In this document: positions 40,656-50,229 of the stretch, piece after piece
Layout of the letters: every line of letters starts with the position of its first letter
How positions within the stretch are numbered: the first letter of the stretch is position 1
Source of the DNA: Fibrobacter sp. UWH4
GTDB lineage: Bacteria; Fibrobacterota; Fibrobacteria; Fibrobacterales; Fibrobacteraceae
Direction of reading: 5' to 3'
Assembly: GCF_900142475.1 (NCBI RefSeq)
Contig: NZ_FRAY01000005.1
Coordinates: 1 to 64,000 of the forward strand
Length of the DNA: 64,000 nucleotides
Notes under the pieces: model-generated
Told to the model about the DNA's origin: nothing
Seen by the model: only the letters and a program-made list of their open reading frames with translations
Database searches by the model: none
Position numbers and translations under genes: made by a program

Positions 40656-43451
40656 GTGGATAATGTACGCTTCAGATTACTTTCGCTTTGTATGCTGCTG
40701 ACCGCTTTATTTTGCGGGGCGTGCTCAAATTCTGTTTCGGAAATCGGCGCAGAGCGAGATGATTCAAGCTCCGCGGAAGTTACCCCTGCAGAGGATGCCC
40801 CCGTACAGGTGAAGGTCGTTGCGGATTCCGTTCATGAGGGGATGTTGCGTGTGCAGCCAATGGGTGCATCCGTTTTCCTCGGTAGCGATGACGAGCGGGC
40901 AAAAGCCTCTGAAAAACCGCAGATGAAGGTGACGCTGGATTACGTTTTTTCGCTGGGGGTTCACGAATTTACTTGCGCCGATTATGAGTTGGCGTCTCAA
41001 ATGGATGATGGCTTGCTCGCGGATCTAGAATGTGTTGCGGGAAACGTGCCCAAGGTCAACGTGTCGTATTACGATGCGGTTCTTATTGCAAATGCTTATG
41101 GAAAGGCGAAGGGGGTAGACACCGCCTATACTTACTTGAATCGGCTGTTCGATCAGAATGGGAATTGCGCCTATTTGGAGGGGCTGACATTCCACCCTGA
41201 AGTTGAGGGGTTCCGCTTGCCGACTGAAGCCGAATGGGTCTTGGCGGCGTCCGTCGCCTGGAATCCAGAGCAAAGCTGGAATGTCGCGAATTCCGGTATA
41301 GTTCGGCGTGAAGTTTGTGATTTTGTGGATTCCGTCGGTTTTTGCGACATGGCGGGGAATGTGCTGGAATTGACGAATGACTGGCTCGGAAATTTACGGG
41401 ATACCGCTGTGATGAATTATGTGGGGGCTCCTGTTGGGAATTCGTTGCTAGAAAAAGTAGTCAAGGGCGGATCTATAATTCAGATGGCCGGTGATATGAC
41501 TTTATATAGCCGAGGAGATGTCTATACGGTGTCGGCGTCGACGACAACGGGGTATATGGGCTTTCGTTTGGCGTTTGGTGCGATTCCCCATGCGTCGTGG
41601 ATGGCATCGAACGGCCGCGCCGTTGGCGACTTGGCCGTGGTCAAGGCGTCTTCTGCAGATGTCCGCCAGAAAGTTGGAACGACTCGAGTCAAGCTTGCTT
41701 TCAGGAATGACCAGACGGGTAATCTCGCTTTCGTAGATTACAAGGACGGCCACGTGAATGTGGTTGAAATTTTTGATACCTTGCCTGTGTTCCATCCGGA
41801 AATTTCTCCGGACGGGGTGAAGGTCGCCTTCTGTACGGGAATCGAAGGCGTGTCGGGAAAGTCTGCTCTTTATGTGCGCAACCTGGATGCGGATGGAAGC
41901 GGCCTCGTAAAGCTTGACGTTGAAAGTGCCGCTATTCCGCGCTGGTATGTGAATGCATCGGGGGATACATCGATTGTCTATGTGGACGACGCGGGCGACA
42001 ATAGCGACGATGCGACGTTCTTTACGAAAACGACTTGGAGTGTTCCTTTTTCGCAGGGGCAATTCGGTAAACCGAAAAAGATTTTCTCTGGGGCGTATCA
42101 TGGTGGCGTGTCCCGTGGTCGCGACGGCATACATCGCGCCGTGTCTGGTTCCAAGCGGCTTCGCGTGAATGTGGATGGAAAGGATGATATTTGGCTTGAC
42201 GGGGTGCAGGCCTGTAATGCTTCTCTTTCGGGTGATGGCTCCGACAGGACCCTGTTCCTTGATTTTGGCAGCGCGGTAGGTAGGAATTTCGCGGGTAAGA
42301 AATATGGGACGCATGAGCGTCTGCTTGTCGCTGACAGCAGCGGAAAACTAGTGCGTGCGATTCCTGCGCCCGACGGCTATACCTTTGATCATTCCGAGTG
42401 GACTGACCGCGAAAATTTGGCGGTGGTCACCATCGTCAATTCCGTAGGTGCGCATCGGAAGATTGCGTTGGTGGACGTAGGAGATTCCAGCATTGTTGAT
42501 CTTGTCGAAGGTGAAGAGTTGTGGCATCCGTGTCTTTGGACGATGTCGAAGAGTGTGGCGGGTAATCTGGAGCTGGACAGCACAGGCGCCTATCGCGATG
42601 CCGTATACCAAGAGGGCGAAAAGACGATGTCTGTGAAGATGCGTATGTTCTGGGATAACAAGGATTCTTTTGAATTGATTGCATTAGGAAGTTCTAGGAC
42701 CGAAAGGGGATTTGCTCCTCTGCAGTTCTCGATACCCTCGTTTAATTTTGGCTCTGTGGGTGGGGACTTGTGGGCTGAACTTTATATGGTGAACAATTAC
42801 ATCTTGCCGCATGCAAAGAATCTCAAGTACCTCGTTATCGAGATATCTCCAGATCTGATGAGTAATAGCCGCAGTGCTAGGATGTTTACTTTATTTGACC
42901 AGGCTCCAGGTTATATTTATGACCGCAACCATCAATTTTGGAAAGATGGCGTTCCAGCAGAGTTTGTTCGTATCGTTGACGAGAATAACCGTTATACCGT
43001 TGAAGATTCTCTAGAATATGTTAGTACATTGGGCCTGTTGAAGCTTGAGTCGCGTGGTTGGGGGAGCGATGTGGAGGTGAGGCGCGATACGATTCTGTCA
43101 CAGATGGATGAAAAAATATACAAGAGAGTTGTAGATAGCCTGACGACCTTTATTGATACGACGCAAAATAAAGGCTTTAAAATTATTGGGTTAGTTTATC
43201 CGCAATCGCCTCGGTATGCGTCTACGGGAAGCTTTGGCCGTCATGGGACCCAGAGGAGCCTCGCGAAGCAGACTCTTGATCATTTCGATTCCCTGTCTAG
43301 GGTGTATCCTCATTTTATTCTGGTGGACGAAAATAAGTTTGGAGCGCACGACTATTCGGACTCGATGGCCTACGATTTTGACCATTTGAGTGCTCAGGGG
43401 GCGGAGCGCCTGTCGGCTCGGCTGGATTCCTTGCTGAAAAATGCCCCTTGA
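40656..43451 (+). CDS. Fibrobacter paralogous family TIGR02171 lipoprotein
   Basis: A 931-residue lipoprotein starting with GTG. Lipobox LFCGAC, followed by an acidic Ser-rich linker. Residues about 60-310 resemble a formylglycine-generating-enzyme-like (SUMF1) fold: RLPTEAEWVLAASVAW, VCDFVDSVGFCDMAGNVLELTNDW, VVKGGSI, MGFRLAFG. A TolB-like propeller follows (HPEISPDGVKVAFCTG), and then a C-terminal alpha/beta part (LIALGSSRTERGFAPLQFS, DFDHLSAQGAERLSARLDSL) that looks like an SGNH-type domain. The family is known from F. succinogenes, averages over 900 residues, and has no assigned function. The catalytic Cys pair of true FGE enzymes was not confirmed. Confidence 0.85.
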   Translation: MDNVRFRLLSLCMLLTALFCGACSNSVSEIGAERDDSSSAEVTPAEDAPVQVKVVADSVHEGMLRVQPMGASVFLGSDDERAKASEKPQMKVTLDYVFSLGVHEFTCADYELASQMDDGLLADLECVAGNVPKVNVSYYDAVLIANAYGKAKGVDTAYTYLNRLFDQNGNCAYLEGLTFHPEVEGFRLPTEAEWVLAASVAWNPEQSWNVANSGIVRREVCDFVDSVGFCDMAGNVLELTNDWLGNLRDTAVMNYVGAPVGNSLLEKVVKGGSIIQMAGDMTLYSRGDVYTVSASTTTGYMGFRLAFGAIPHASWMASNGRAVGDLAVVKASSADVRQKVGTTRVKLAFRNDQTGNLAFVDYKDGHVNVVEIFDTLPVFHPEISPDGVKVAFCTGIEGVSGKSALYVRNLDADGSGLVKLDVESAAIPRWYVNASGDTSIVYVDDAGDNSDDATFFTKTTWSVPFSQGQFGKPKKIFSGAYHGGVSRGRDGIHRAVSGSKRLRVNVDGKDDIWLDGVQACNASLSGDGSDRTLFLDFGSAVGRNFAGKKYGTHERLLVADSSGKLVRAIPAPDGYTFDHSEWTDRENLAVVTIVNSVGAHRKIALVDVGDSSIVDLVEGEELWHPCLWTMSKSVAGNLELDSTGAYRDAVYQEGEKTMSVKMRMFWDNKDSFELIALGSSRTERGFAPLQFSIPSFNFGSVGGDLWAELYMVNNYILPHAKNLKYLVIEISPDLMSNSRSARMFTLFDQAPGYIYDRNHQFWKDGVPAEFVRIVDENNRYTVEDSLEYVSTLGLLKLESRGWGSDVEVRRDTILSQMDEKIYKRVVDSLTTFIDTTQNKGFKIIGLVYPQSPRYASTGSFGRHGTQRSLAKQTLDHFDSLSRVYPHFILVDENKFGAHDYSDSMAYDFDHLSAQGAERLSARLDSLLKNAP

Positions 43452-43478
43452 TTTGTGCAAATCGGCACTTTTGGAAGG

Positions 43479-43494
43479 TGTGCGATTTGTCACT
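43479..43494. promoter_or_regulatory. Crp-like operator upstream of purA
   Basis: TGTGCGATTTGTCACT matches TGTGA-N6-TCACA with two mismatches. It ends six bases before the purA -7 box, a position that would favour repression. Confidence 0.45.
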
Positions 43495-43500
43495 CTTTGC

Positions 43501-43508
43501 TATCTTTA
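43501..43508 (+). promoter_or_regulatory. -7 box of purA
   Basis: TATCTTTA, 116 bases before the purA ATG. It lies directly after the Crp-like site and the TIGR02171 stop. Confidence 0.4.
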
Positions 43509-43624
43509 TGGCGAAAAAGGGCGCAGGGAAGTCCCCTGCGTTTGAATTTCGTCGTTTAACAAGCAATCGACCTGCGGGCTGCCTTTTCGGGTTTCGTTCG
43601 CCGGGTCAAAAAAATGAAGGATAT

Positions 43625-44908
43625 ATGGCAAATCGTGTTGTAATCGGTTCCCAGTGGGGTGACGAAGGCAAGGCCAAGGTTGTTGATTTTCTGACGCTGG
43701 ACGCAGACTACATCGTGCGTTTCCAGGGCGGCGCAAATGCCGGCCATACCGTGGAAGTGGGCGACAAGAAGTTCGTGTTCCACCTGATTCCCTCGGGCAT
43801 TATGCACGACGACAAGATTTGCGTGATCGGTAACGGCGTGGTGCTGGACCCGGTGCAGACCCTGGCAGAAATCGCCGACTTGCATACCAAGGGCATTAAT
43901 CCCGAAGGTCGCCTGTTCATTGCTGACAACGCCCACGTGGTGCTCCCGTACCATTCTACCCTCGACAAGGCCAAGGAAAAGAAGGCCGGCAAGGGTGCGA
44001 TCGGTACCACGGGCCGCGGCATTGGCCCCTGCTACAGCGACAAGGTGAACCGTATCGGCGTCCGCGTGGGCGACCTGATGGACGAACGCGAACTGCGCCC
44101 CCGCGTCGAAGCGATGGCCAAGGTTCACAACGAAGAATTCAAGGTGATGTACGACGTGCCCGAAATCGACCCGGAACAGGTCATCAAGGACTACCTCGAA
44201 CTCGGCCAGAAAATCAAGCCGTTTGTGCGCGACGTGAGCGCCATGCTCTATGCCGCCGTGAAGGCCGGCAAGCGTCTGGTGTTCGAAGGCGCCCAGGGTA
44301 CCATCCTCGACGTGGACCAGGGAACTTACCCGTTCGTGACCTCCAGCAACACGGTCGCTGGCTACGCAAGCTGCGGCGCCGGCATTGGCCCGACTGCCAT
44401 TGACCAGGTTGTGGGCGTGGTAAAGGCTTACACGACCCGCGTGGGTAACGGTCCGTTCCCGACTGAACTCTTGGACGAAACGGGTGACACGCTCCGCAAG
44501 ATCGGTAACGAATACGGTGCCACTACGGGCCGCAACCGCCGCTGCGGTTGGTTCGACGCTCCGGTGGTCCGCAAGGCTGCCGTGGTGAACGGCCTCACGC
44601 ACCTCGCCATCACTAAGCTCGATGTGCTTGATACCTTCGATACCATCAAGATTTGCACTCACTACGAATGCGACGGTGAAAAGATCGAGAACTTCCCGAA
44701 CCAGCTTTCGAAGGTCGGCCGCTGCGTGCCGGTCTACGAAGAAATGCCGGGCTGGAAGTGTGATACCACCAAGTGCCGCAAGCTCGAAGAATTGCCGGAA
44801 AACGCTCGCAAGTACCTGAACCGCATGGCGGAGCTCGTGGGCGTGAAGATTGGCATGATCTCGATCGGTGCCAAGCGCGACCAGAGCATTATCGTAGATT
44901 TGGACTAG
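43625..44908 (+). CDS. purA: adenylosuccinate synthetase
   Basis: A 427-residue enzyme that makes adenylosuccinate from IMP, aspartate and GTP. The ATG at 43625 (GAAGGA upstream) begins MANRVVIGSQWGDEGKAK; the open frame runs 59 codons further but without a ribosome binding site. The P-loop has GDEGKA in place of the usual GDEGKG; the essential Asp and Lys are kept, and NAGHTV and TTGRGIGPCYSDK follow. ATTGRNRRCGWFD and the C-terminal half are standard. It lies upstream of the Crp-type regulator with a 21-base gap, so the two may be co-transcribed. Confidence 0.96.
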   Translation: MANRVVIGSQWGDEGKAKVVDFLTLDADYIVRFQGGANAGHTVEVGDKKFVFHLIPSGIMHDDKICVIGNGVVLDPVQTLAEIADLHTKGINPEGRLFIADNAHVVLPYHSTLDKAKEKKAGKGAIGTTGRGIGPCYSDKVNRIGVRVGDLMDERELRPRVEAMAKVHNEEFKVMYDVPEIDPEQVIKDYLELGQKIKPFVRDVSAMLYAAVKAGKRLVFEGAQGTILDVDQGTYPFVTSSNTVAGYASCGAGIGPTAIDQVVGVVKAYTTRVGNGPFPTELLDETGDTLRKIGNEYGATTGRNRRCGWFDAPVVRKAAVVNGLTHLAITKLDVLDTFDTIKICTHYECDGEKIENFPNQLSKVGRCVPVYEEMPGWKCDTTKCRKLEELPENARKYLNRMAELVGVKIGMISIGAKRDQSIIVDLD

Positions 44909-44929
44909 GATCAAAAGAAGGAGAAGGAT

Positions 44930-45643
44930 ATGGACAACAACGATATTTGTGGACTCTTGAAAGGGGTTGACCTTTTCTCTGAATTGACGGAAGAACAACT
45001 TGGCTTGCTTGCCAATTTGGTTGTTGTCCAGGACTTCAACCGCGACGAGACTGTGGTGCTCGAAGGCGACTGCTCGATGAAGGCGCTGTACCTGATTGCA
45101 TCGGGGACGGTGCAGGTCTATATGACCGGCGTCGATGGGCGCGAGACGATCCTCAGTTTCTTGGAACGCGGCGACTTCTTTGGTGAAATGTCGCTCATCG
45201 ACGGCGAACCGAGGTCCGCCTCGGTGCGCACCGTCACCGATGCGCAGCTGATGATTATTCACAGCGAACCGTTCCTGACGCTGATTCGCCAGACGCCTGA
45301 AATTGCGATGTCTCTGTTGTCTGAAATGTGCAAGAGACTGCGTAAGGCGAACAAACAGATCGGTTCCCTGTCGACGATGTCCGTAAGTGGCCGCGTGGCA
45401 GGCACGCTCCTGAACCTCATGGAAGAACGTGGCATGCGCATTCACACCGATAACGGCCAGATGGTGACGGTGATCCACAATCGCCCGACCCAGCAACAGT
45501 TGGCTGACATGTCGGGTACCACTCGTGAAACGGTGAGCCGCATCTGCTCGATGCTCGTGAAGGCGAATGCGATTGCTATGACCGGCAAGGATATCGTGAT
45601 TTTCGACGAAAACGCCCTGCAGGAAAAGGCTACTAAAGGGTAG
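44930..45643 (+). CDS. Crp/Fnr-family transcriptional regulator
   Basis: A 237-residue regulator preceded by AGGAGAAGG. Residues about 15-140 form a cyclic-nucleotide-binding fold (GDCSMKALYLIASGTVQVYM; FFGEMSLIDGEPRSASV, in which the phosphate-binding RSA-type motif is present). The C-terminal winged helix contains TQQQLADMSGTTRETVSRICSML: the recognition helix keeps Arg199, Glu200 and Arg204, corresponding to the E. coli CRP residues that read TGTGA. No Fe-S cysteine cluster typical of FNR is seen. It may bind cAMP or another effector. Candidate sites lie upstream of two glucanase genes and purA. Confidence 0.92.
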   Translation: MDNNDICGLLKGVDLFSELTEEQLGLLANLVVVQDFNRDETVVLEGDCSMKALYLIASGTVQVYMTGVDGRETILSFLERGDFFGEMSLIDGEPRSASVRTVTDAQLMIIHSEPFLTLIRQTPEIAMSLLSEMCKRLRKANKQIGSLSTMSVSGRVAGTLLNLMEERGMRIHTDNGQMVTVIHNRPTQQQLADMSGTTRETVSRICSMLVKANAIAMTGKDIVIFDENALQEKATKG

Positions 45644-45646
45644 GTA

Positions 45647-45679
45647 AATTCGGCGTTCGGATTTCGGAATTCAGAATTA
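45647..45679. repeat. AATTCGG-type repeat between Crp and PASTA genes
   Basis: AATTCGGCGTTCGGATTTCGG then AATTCAGAATTAG follows the regulator's stop. It is the same family as at 11022 and 57019. Confidence 0.6.
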
Positions 45680-45682
45680 GTT

Positions 45683-46456
45683 ATGGATAAAGTAAAGTCG
45701 ATTTTAAACAAAGTATTGACGTGGTTCAAGACGGCTCCAGTTGTGAAGGCCGTTGGCATTTGGATTGTTCTTTTGATTGTGCTTGCCTTTGCCGTCGACA
45801 AGTTAGTGATGCCGATTTTTTCGGGTCATTTCGCCTCGACGGGAGAGGTGCCGAATTTGGAAGGCATGACGCAGGAAGCCGCCGAAAAGGCTTTGGACGA
45901 AGCGGGCTTCAAGTACGAATGGCTCGAAGAAGGCCGCTACAGTGCCCAGATTCCGGAAGGTCTTGTGTTGGTGCAGATGCCTGCTGCCGGTCGCATCGCC
46001 AAACTCGGACGCACGGTTAAACTGACCAAGAGCATGGGACTTCGCGAAGTGGAAATCCCGGATCTTCGTGGCAAGAGCCAGAAGCAGGCCTCGATTTCCT
46101 TGAGTCGCGCGGGCCTCGTGCAGGGCGCGATTGTGAAAGGCGCGCACAAGAGCATTCCCCGCGGGGTCGTAATCCGTACGATTCCTTTTGCTGGCCAGAA
46201 GGTCCGCGTGGGTGATACGGTGAAGGTTGTGATCTCGGCCGGAGCGACCCAGGGTAAAACGCTGCTTCCCGATTTTAGCGGAGAACTCATCGATAACGTT
46301 TATACGAAGGTTGAAAACCTCGGTTTCAAGGTGGGCAAGATCAAGCGCAAGAAAGATGAAGAAGGTCGCCAGCCGGGAACGGTTATCGAGACGATGCCGA
46401 AGCATGGTGACTATCTGCCTCCCGATTCCAAAATTGACTTTGTGATCGCGGACTAG
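45683..46456 (+). CDS. membrane-anchored PASTA-domain protein
   Basis: A 257-residue protein with a short cytoplasmic N-terminus, one membrane helix (VKAVGIWIVLLIVLAFAV, about residues 18-36) and three extracytoplasmic PASTA domains: VPNLEGMTQEAAEKALDEAGF, IPDLRGKSQKQASISLSRAGL and LPDFSGELIDNVYTKVENLGF, each ending in a V-type strand. PASTA domains bind muropeptide-like ligands and are usually fused to Ser/Thr kinases or PBPs. Here no kinase domain is present. It lies directly upstream of a TPR lipoprotein gene (5-base gap). Confidence 0.92.
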   Translation: MDKVKSILNKVLTWFKTAPVVKAVGIWIVLLIVLAFAVDKLVMPIFSGHFASTGEVPNLEGMTQEAAEKALDEAGFKYEWLEEGRYSAQIPEGLVLVQMPAAGRIAKLGRTVKLTKSMGLREVEIPDLRGKSQKQASISLSRAGLVQGAIVKGAHKSIPRGVVIRTIPFAGQKVRVGDTVKVVISAGATQGKTLLPDFSGELIDNVYTKVENLGFKVGKIKRKKDEEGRQPGTVIETMPKHGDYLPPDSKIDFVIAD

Positions 46457-46461
46457 GATTG

Positions 46462-48408
46462 ATGATGAAATCCCGTTTCCTTTCGCTTGCGGTTGTGGTA
46501 GCGCTTTCGGTGATGGCGCTGTCGTTTGGCGGTTGCGCCTCGTCTGCGAAAAAAAGCGAAACCCTGACGGCCGATGATTCCGTTGCGATCGCGAAAGCGG
46601 TGAATGCGAAACTTGATTCCATCAAGAAGGTTTCCGCCGAAGAACCTGCGTTGCCGCAGAATATCGATGCGGCTCATGAATCGTTTATCCGCGCCCAGGA
46701 AATGGAATTGCGTGGGGAACGCGCCCTCGCGAACGTGTTCTGGCAACATGCCGCGGAATCTGATCCGAATAGCCGATACCTGGCTTTTAAGCTTGCCGAA
46801 ATCATGGCGGCGCAGGGAGCGGATTCTGTTGCGCTGTTGCAGGCCCAGCGTGCAAATCGACTGAAAGGTCGCCCGACGGCATCGCAGCTCGGCTTGCTCG
46901 CTCATTTGTACGTGAAGGATGGCCGTGCCGATTCCGCCCGCAAGTATTTCAATGCGGCGCTCGATACCTCCCGTTATCAGGACATGACGCTCCTGTATGA
47001 CTACAGCCTCTTTTTGGAAGCGGTGCAGGACGGCAAGGAACTTGTGCGCATTTATGACTTGCTCCTGCCGCAGGTAAATTATATGCCGACGCTGTTCCAG
47101 CGCCAACTGAAATTGCTGCTCGACCAACATAAGGATTCTGCCGTCGTGGAACTTTTTGCGAAGGGCCACGAGGCGACTGGCGACAAGAAGATGCTTTTGC
47201 AGATGGTGCAGGGGCTTGTGTTCCAGAAACGCCTGAAGGAAGTCCGAGCGGTTGTCGATACGCTTACGGAATCCACGCCGGAAGATGAATCGATGGTGGT
47301 GCTCCTGATGAGCTCCCTCGCCGAAACGAACCGAGATTCCGCTTACGCGATGCTCAGGAAGAAATATCTGGATGATGGCGTGCGCACTCCGATACTTGCC
47401 AATTTCTTGGGACATTACGAACATCTGTTTGGCAACTTGGACAGCGCAAAGGTCCACTTGAAATATGCTGCCGAGAACATTGTGGATCAGCGAGTCTATG
47501 TGACGGGCGCCTACCATACGCTTTCTGCGATTGCCTTTAAGGAAAACAAGCCGAAGGATGCTGTGCGTTATGCCGAGAAGGCGGATTCCGTAGCGCTCGG
47601 TGGCGACAAGGCGCAGCTGGCCTTGACCTACGGTACCGCGGGAATGTACGGCAAGGCTTACAAAATGCTGGATTCTCTGATTGCGGTGTGGGATAAGTGG
47701 ACTCCGATGGAGGGCATTGCCGATTCTGCCTCGATGAAACGCATGGCTTATGACGTGGAACGCAACCGTCGCCAGTTCCGTAGCGTGTACGCGCGGATTT
47801 TGTGCGTGGAAGCGCAGGAAATTTGGCAGAAGGATATTGGTGATTCAGCAAGGGTCAAGAAGTCGCTTGCCTTGCGTGAACGTGCGGACGTGTTTTATCG
47901 GGAATTGGCAGCGAAGGATTCTGCAGATCTCGGAATTCGCGTGTTGATGGCGATGAACCTGGAGCGCATGGAACGCTACGACGAAGCCTTTGCGATGTTC
48001 GAGTACATTCTGGGTTTTGCGGAGCCGCAGGTTGATGTTGCCGAAGTCCTGAATTATTATGGCTACACCCTGATTGACTTGAACCGGACTCCCGAGGAAT
48101 TGGACAAGGGAATTACTTTGGTTGAAAAGGCACTTTTGCAGTCGGCTAAGTACAAGGATTCGGAACCATCGGAGGCCTATGTGGATTCCTGGGCGTGGGG
48201 CCTTTACCGCAAGGGTAAGTTTGCCGAGGCGCTTGAAACCATGAAGCAAATCAAGAGTCCGCGTTTCGATGAAGATTTTGTCTATTGGGAACACATGGCG
48301 GCCATCCAGGATGCGCTCGGCATGACGGCCGAAGCCAAGGCGTCCTACAAAAAACTGAAAAAATTGCAGCCGCATCACCCGGCGGTGAAGAAATACTTCA
48401 AGAAGTAA
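46462..48408 (+). CDS. TPR-repeat lipoprotein
   Basis: A 648-residue protein starting with two or three Met codons; 46462 is chosen. Lipobox GGCAS follows the signal peptide. The remainder is helical with TPR-type pairs: ALANVFWQHAAESDPNSRYLAFKLAEI, RLGLLAHLYVKDGRADSARKYFNAAL, VLNYYGYTLIDLNRTPEELDKGITLVEKAL and EAYVDSWAWGLYRKGKFAEALETM. At least eight repeats can be seen. TPR lipoproteins usually scaffold envelope complexes. Together with the PASTA protein it may form a cell-wall-associated unit. Confidence 0.85.
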   Translation: MMKSRFLSLAVVVALSVMALSFGGCASSAKKSETLTADDSVAIAKAVNAKLDSIKKVSAEEPALPQNIDAAHESFIRAQEMELRGERALANVFWQHAAESDPNSRYLAFKLAEIMAAQGADSVALLQAQRANRLKGRPTASQLGLLAHLYVKDGRADSARKYFNAALDTSRYQDMTLLYDYSLFLEAVQDGKELVRIYDLLLPQVNYMPTLFQRQLKLLLDQHKDSAVVELFAKGHEATGDKKMLLQMVQGLVFQKRLKEVRAVVDTLTESTPEDESMVVLLMSSLAETNRDSAYAMLRKKYLDDGVRTPILANFLGHYEHLFGNLDSAKVHLKYAAENIVDQRVYVTGAYHTLSAIAFKENKPKDAVRYAEKADSVALGGDKAQLALTYGTAGMYGKAYKMLDSLIAVWDKWTPMEGIADSASMKRMAYDVERNRRQFRSVYARILCVEAQEIWQKDIGDSARVKKSLALRERADVFYRELAAKDSADLGIRVLMAMNLERMERYDEAFAMFEYILGFAEPQVDVAEVLNYYGYTLIDLNRTPEELDKGITLVEKALLQSAKYKDSEPSEAYVDSWAWGLYRKGKFAEALETMKQIKSPRFDEDFVYWEHMAAIQDALGMTAEAKASYKKLKKLQPHHPAVKKYFKK

Positions 48409-48501
48409 AATAGAACGCTATAAAAACGGCGGCCCACTTTAAAATAATATATATTACGGATATGGCTTAAGGCTGTGTCCGTTTTTTATTAGGGGGTGTC
48501 G

Positions 48502-50211
48502 ATGAAGAAAATTTCTGTGATTACGCGGAATGTCGTGCAGATTGCCGTGCTCGGCATTTTCTTGTTTGCGACGGCTCCGCTCTTTGCGGCGGGTCTCGTG
48601 AAACAGTCTATCGATACGACCGACGCGATGGCGACGCTTGACAATTTCGACCGCGGGTTTTATACGCCGCAGGTTCTGCATTTAAAACCTTCGGGCGGGA
48701 TGCCGATTGAAAAACTATCAGGCAAGCTGTTGCACTTGCGTGCGGAGATTTCGGAATTCAGCAGCAATGCAATGCTTGGCGTTGATACGACAGGCGGAAA
48801 GCGCGATACGGTGCGCGGCGTGAGCCAGGACTTGACCGAAGATGCCCTGAACGTTTTGCAACAGACCTTCGACAACATTCGCGACTATGGCGGACACGTA
48901 ATCGTGCGCATCTGTTACGACCCGTGGTACAATGGCCGCAGCAACGTGACTCCGGCCCACGAGTGGGTACTCAAGCATGTGAAGCAGTTGGCGCCCGTGC
49001 TTTCGAAAAACACCGATGTGATTGTGGCGCTCGAGATGGGCATGCACGGTGCCTACGGCGAGATGCACAGCGATACAAGTATTACCTACGACCGCGTAGC
49101 CGAAGCGGTGAACTTGATGCTTCGCAATACTCCGCCGGAACTGAAAATCCTCACGCGCACAGGGAACTATTCGGCAAAGGTTTTGGGCTTTGACAACTGG
49201 GGAGTCGACTTCCACATCGACGGCGAGACGTTTGCGGAGATTGCGAAGGCGAAGGGTGACACCATGTACCGCGTGGGAATGTTCAACGACGGCTATCTCG
49301 GAACGCAGTACGATTACGGCACCTGGGGCGCGGACTGCAAGACTTCTATCTGCCGCGAAGAAGGCGTAGCCTGGCTCGAAAAGTACAGCATCAACACTCC
49401 TTATGGTGGCGAGGCGCTTACGACGGCGGATGGCTACCAGGTCATCAATACGCCGGAATTCTTGGCGTACGAGGGTTTCCGTACGCATACGAGCTACCTG
49501 AATATCCAGTGGAACAACAACCTGATTAATAGCTGGAAAAAGACGCTGTTCAAGCAGAAAGATTTTGATTATGACCCGGCGCGTGTCGATTCGCTTTCGG
49601 GTTTCAAGTACATCAACGACCACCTGGGTTACCGCTTCGTGCTGCGCGAATCGTGGCTGAGCGATACGGTGGGCGCCGACGGAATTTTACGTGCGAAACT
49701 CCGCATCCAGAACGTGGGCTTTGGAAATTTGACGTGGAACGCTCCGGTAAGGCTCGCCGTTTTAGAGGATTTGGAAGGGAGCAATTTGGCCATGTGCCCG
49801 ATGCCGACTTATTATGAGCTGCCGGACGTTGATTCCCGCAACATCCATAGCCGCACCATCTCTATTGCGGGCGGTGATACCGTGATGACGTTTGACGGAA
49901 ACAATGAAATTGAAATTTCAACCAAATTAAATAAACGGGGCAAAGGACGTTACCAAGTGTACTTGAAAATCGGTGAAATCGAATTTGCCAACCGCGTACC
50001 TACTGGCATAGGGTCTTGCGGCGAAGAACAGCCTGCCGTGTATTTGGGCAAGGTCTATTTTGATGAAAGCGTGAAAACTTCCATTCGTCCGCACGCCTTC
50101 CCGGCTGCGGTACAAAAGAAAAACGCCCCCTTCGTTCAGAGGGAGCGCAATAGCGTGGTTATCCGTGACAGCGAAAAGCGTTATAAAGCAAATGGAGCTA
50201 CGCTTAGGTAG
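48502..50211 (+). CDS. exported DUF4832/DUF4874 protein
   Basis: A 569-residue protein. The ATG at 48502 has AGGGGG at 48491-48496; the frame opens two codons earlier with GTG. Signal peptide ends near LFAAG. The N-terminal half matches DUF4874 (FDRGFYTPQVLHL; GGHVIVRICYDPWYNG; DVIVALEMGMHGAYGEMHSD), and the second half DUF4832 (NLQWNNN-like IQWNNNLINSW; GYRFVLRES; LRIQNVGFGNLTW). These domains are found on secreted proteins of polysaccharide-producing or -degrading bacteria, but have no known enzyme role; the barrel-like N-terminus may be a glycosidase relative. Confidence 0.85.
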   Translation: MKKISVITRNVVQIAVLGIFLFATAPLFAAGLVKQSIDTTDAMATLDNFDRGFYTPQVLHLKPSGGMPIEKLSGKLLHLRAEISEFSSNAMLGVDTTGGKRDTVRGVSQDLTEDALNVLQQTFDNIRDYGGHVIVRICYDPWYNGRSNVTPAHEWVLKHVKQLAPVLSKNTDVIVALEMGMHGAYGEMHSDTSITYDRVAEAVNLMLRNTPPELKILTRTGNYSAKVLGFDNWGVDFHIDGETFAEIAKAKGDTMYRVGMFNDGYLGTQYDYGTWGADCKTSICREEGVAWLEKYSINTPYGGEALTTADGYQVINTPEFLAYEGFRTHTSYLNIQWNNNLINSWKKTLFKQKDFDYDPARVDSLSGFKYINDHLGYRFVLRESWLSDTVGADGILRAKLRIQNVGFGNLTWNAPVRLAVLEDLEGSNLAMCPMPTYYELPDVDSRNIHSRTISIAGGDTVMTFDGNNEIEISTKLNKRGKGRYQVYLKIGEIEFANRVPTGIGSCGEEQPAVYLGKVYFDESVKTSIRPHAFPAAVQKKNAPFVQRERNSVVIRDSEKRYKANGATLR

Positions 50212-50229
50212 ATTTTTTTTCGATGGCGC

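Noticed and set aside
43556-45496. 646-residue minus-strand open frame over purA and the regulator
   Set aside because: Antisense to two certain genes; typical low-information shadow with His/Val/Arg-rich content.
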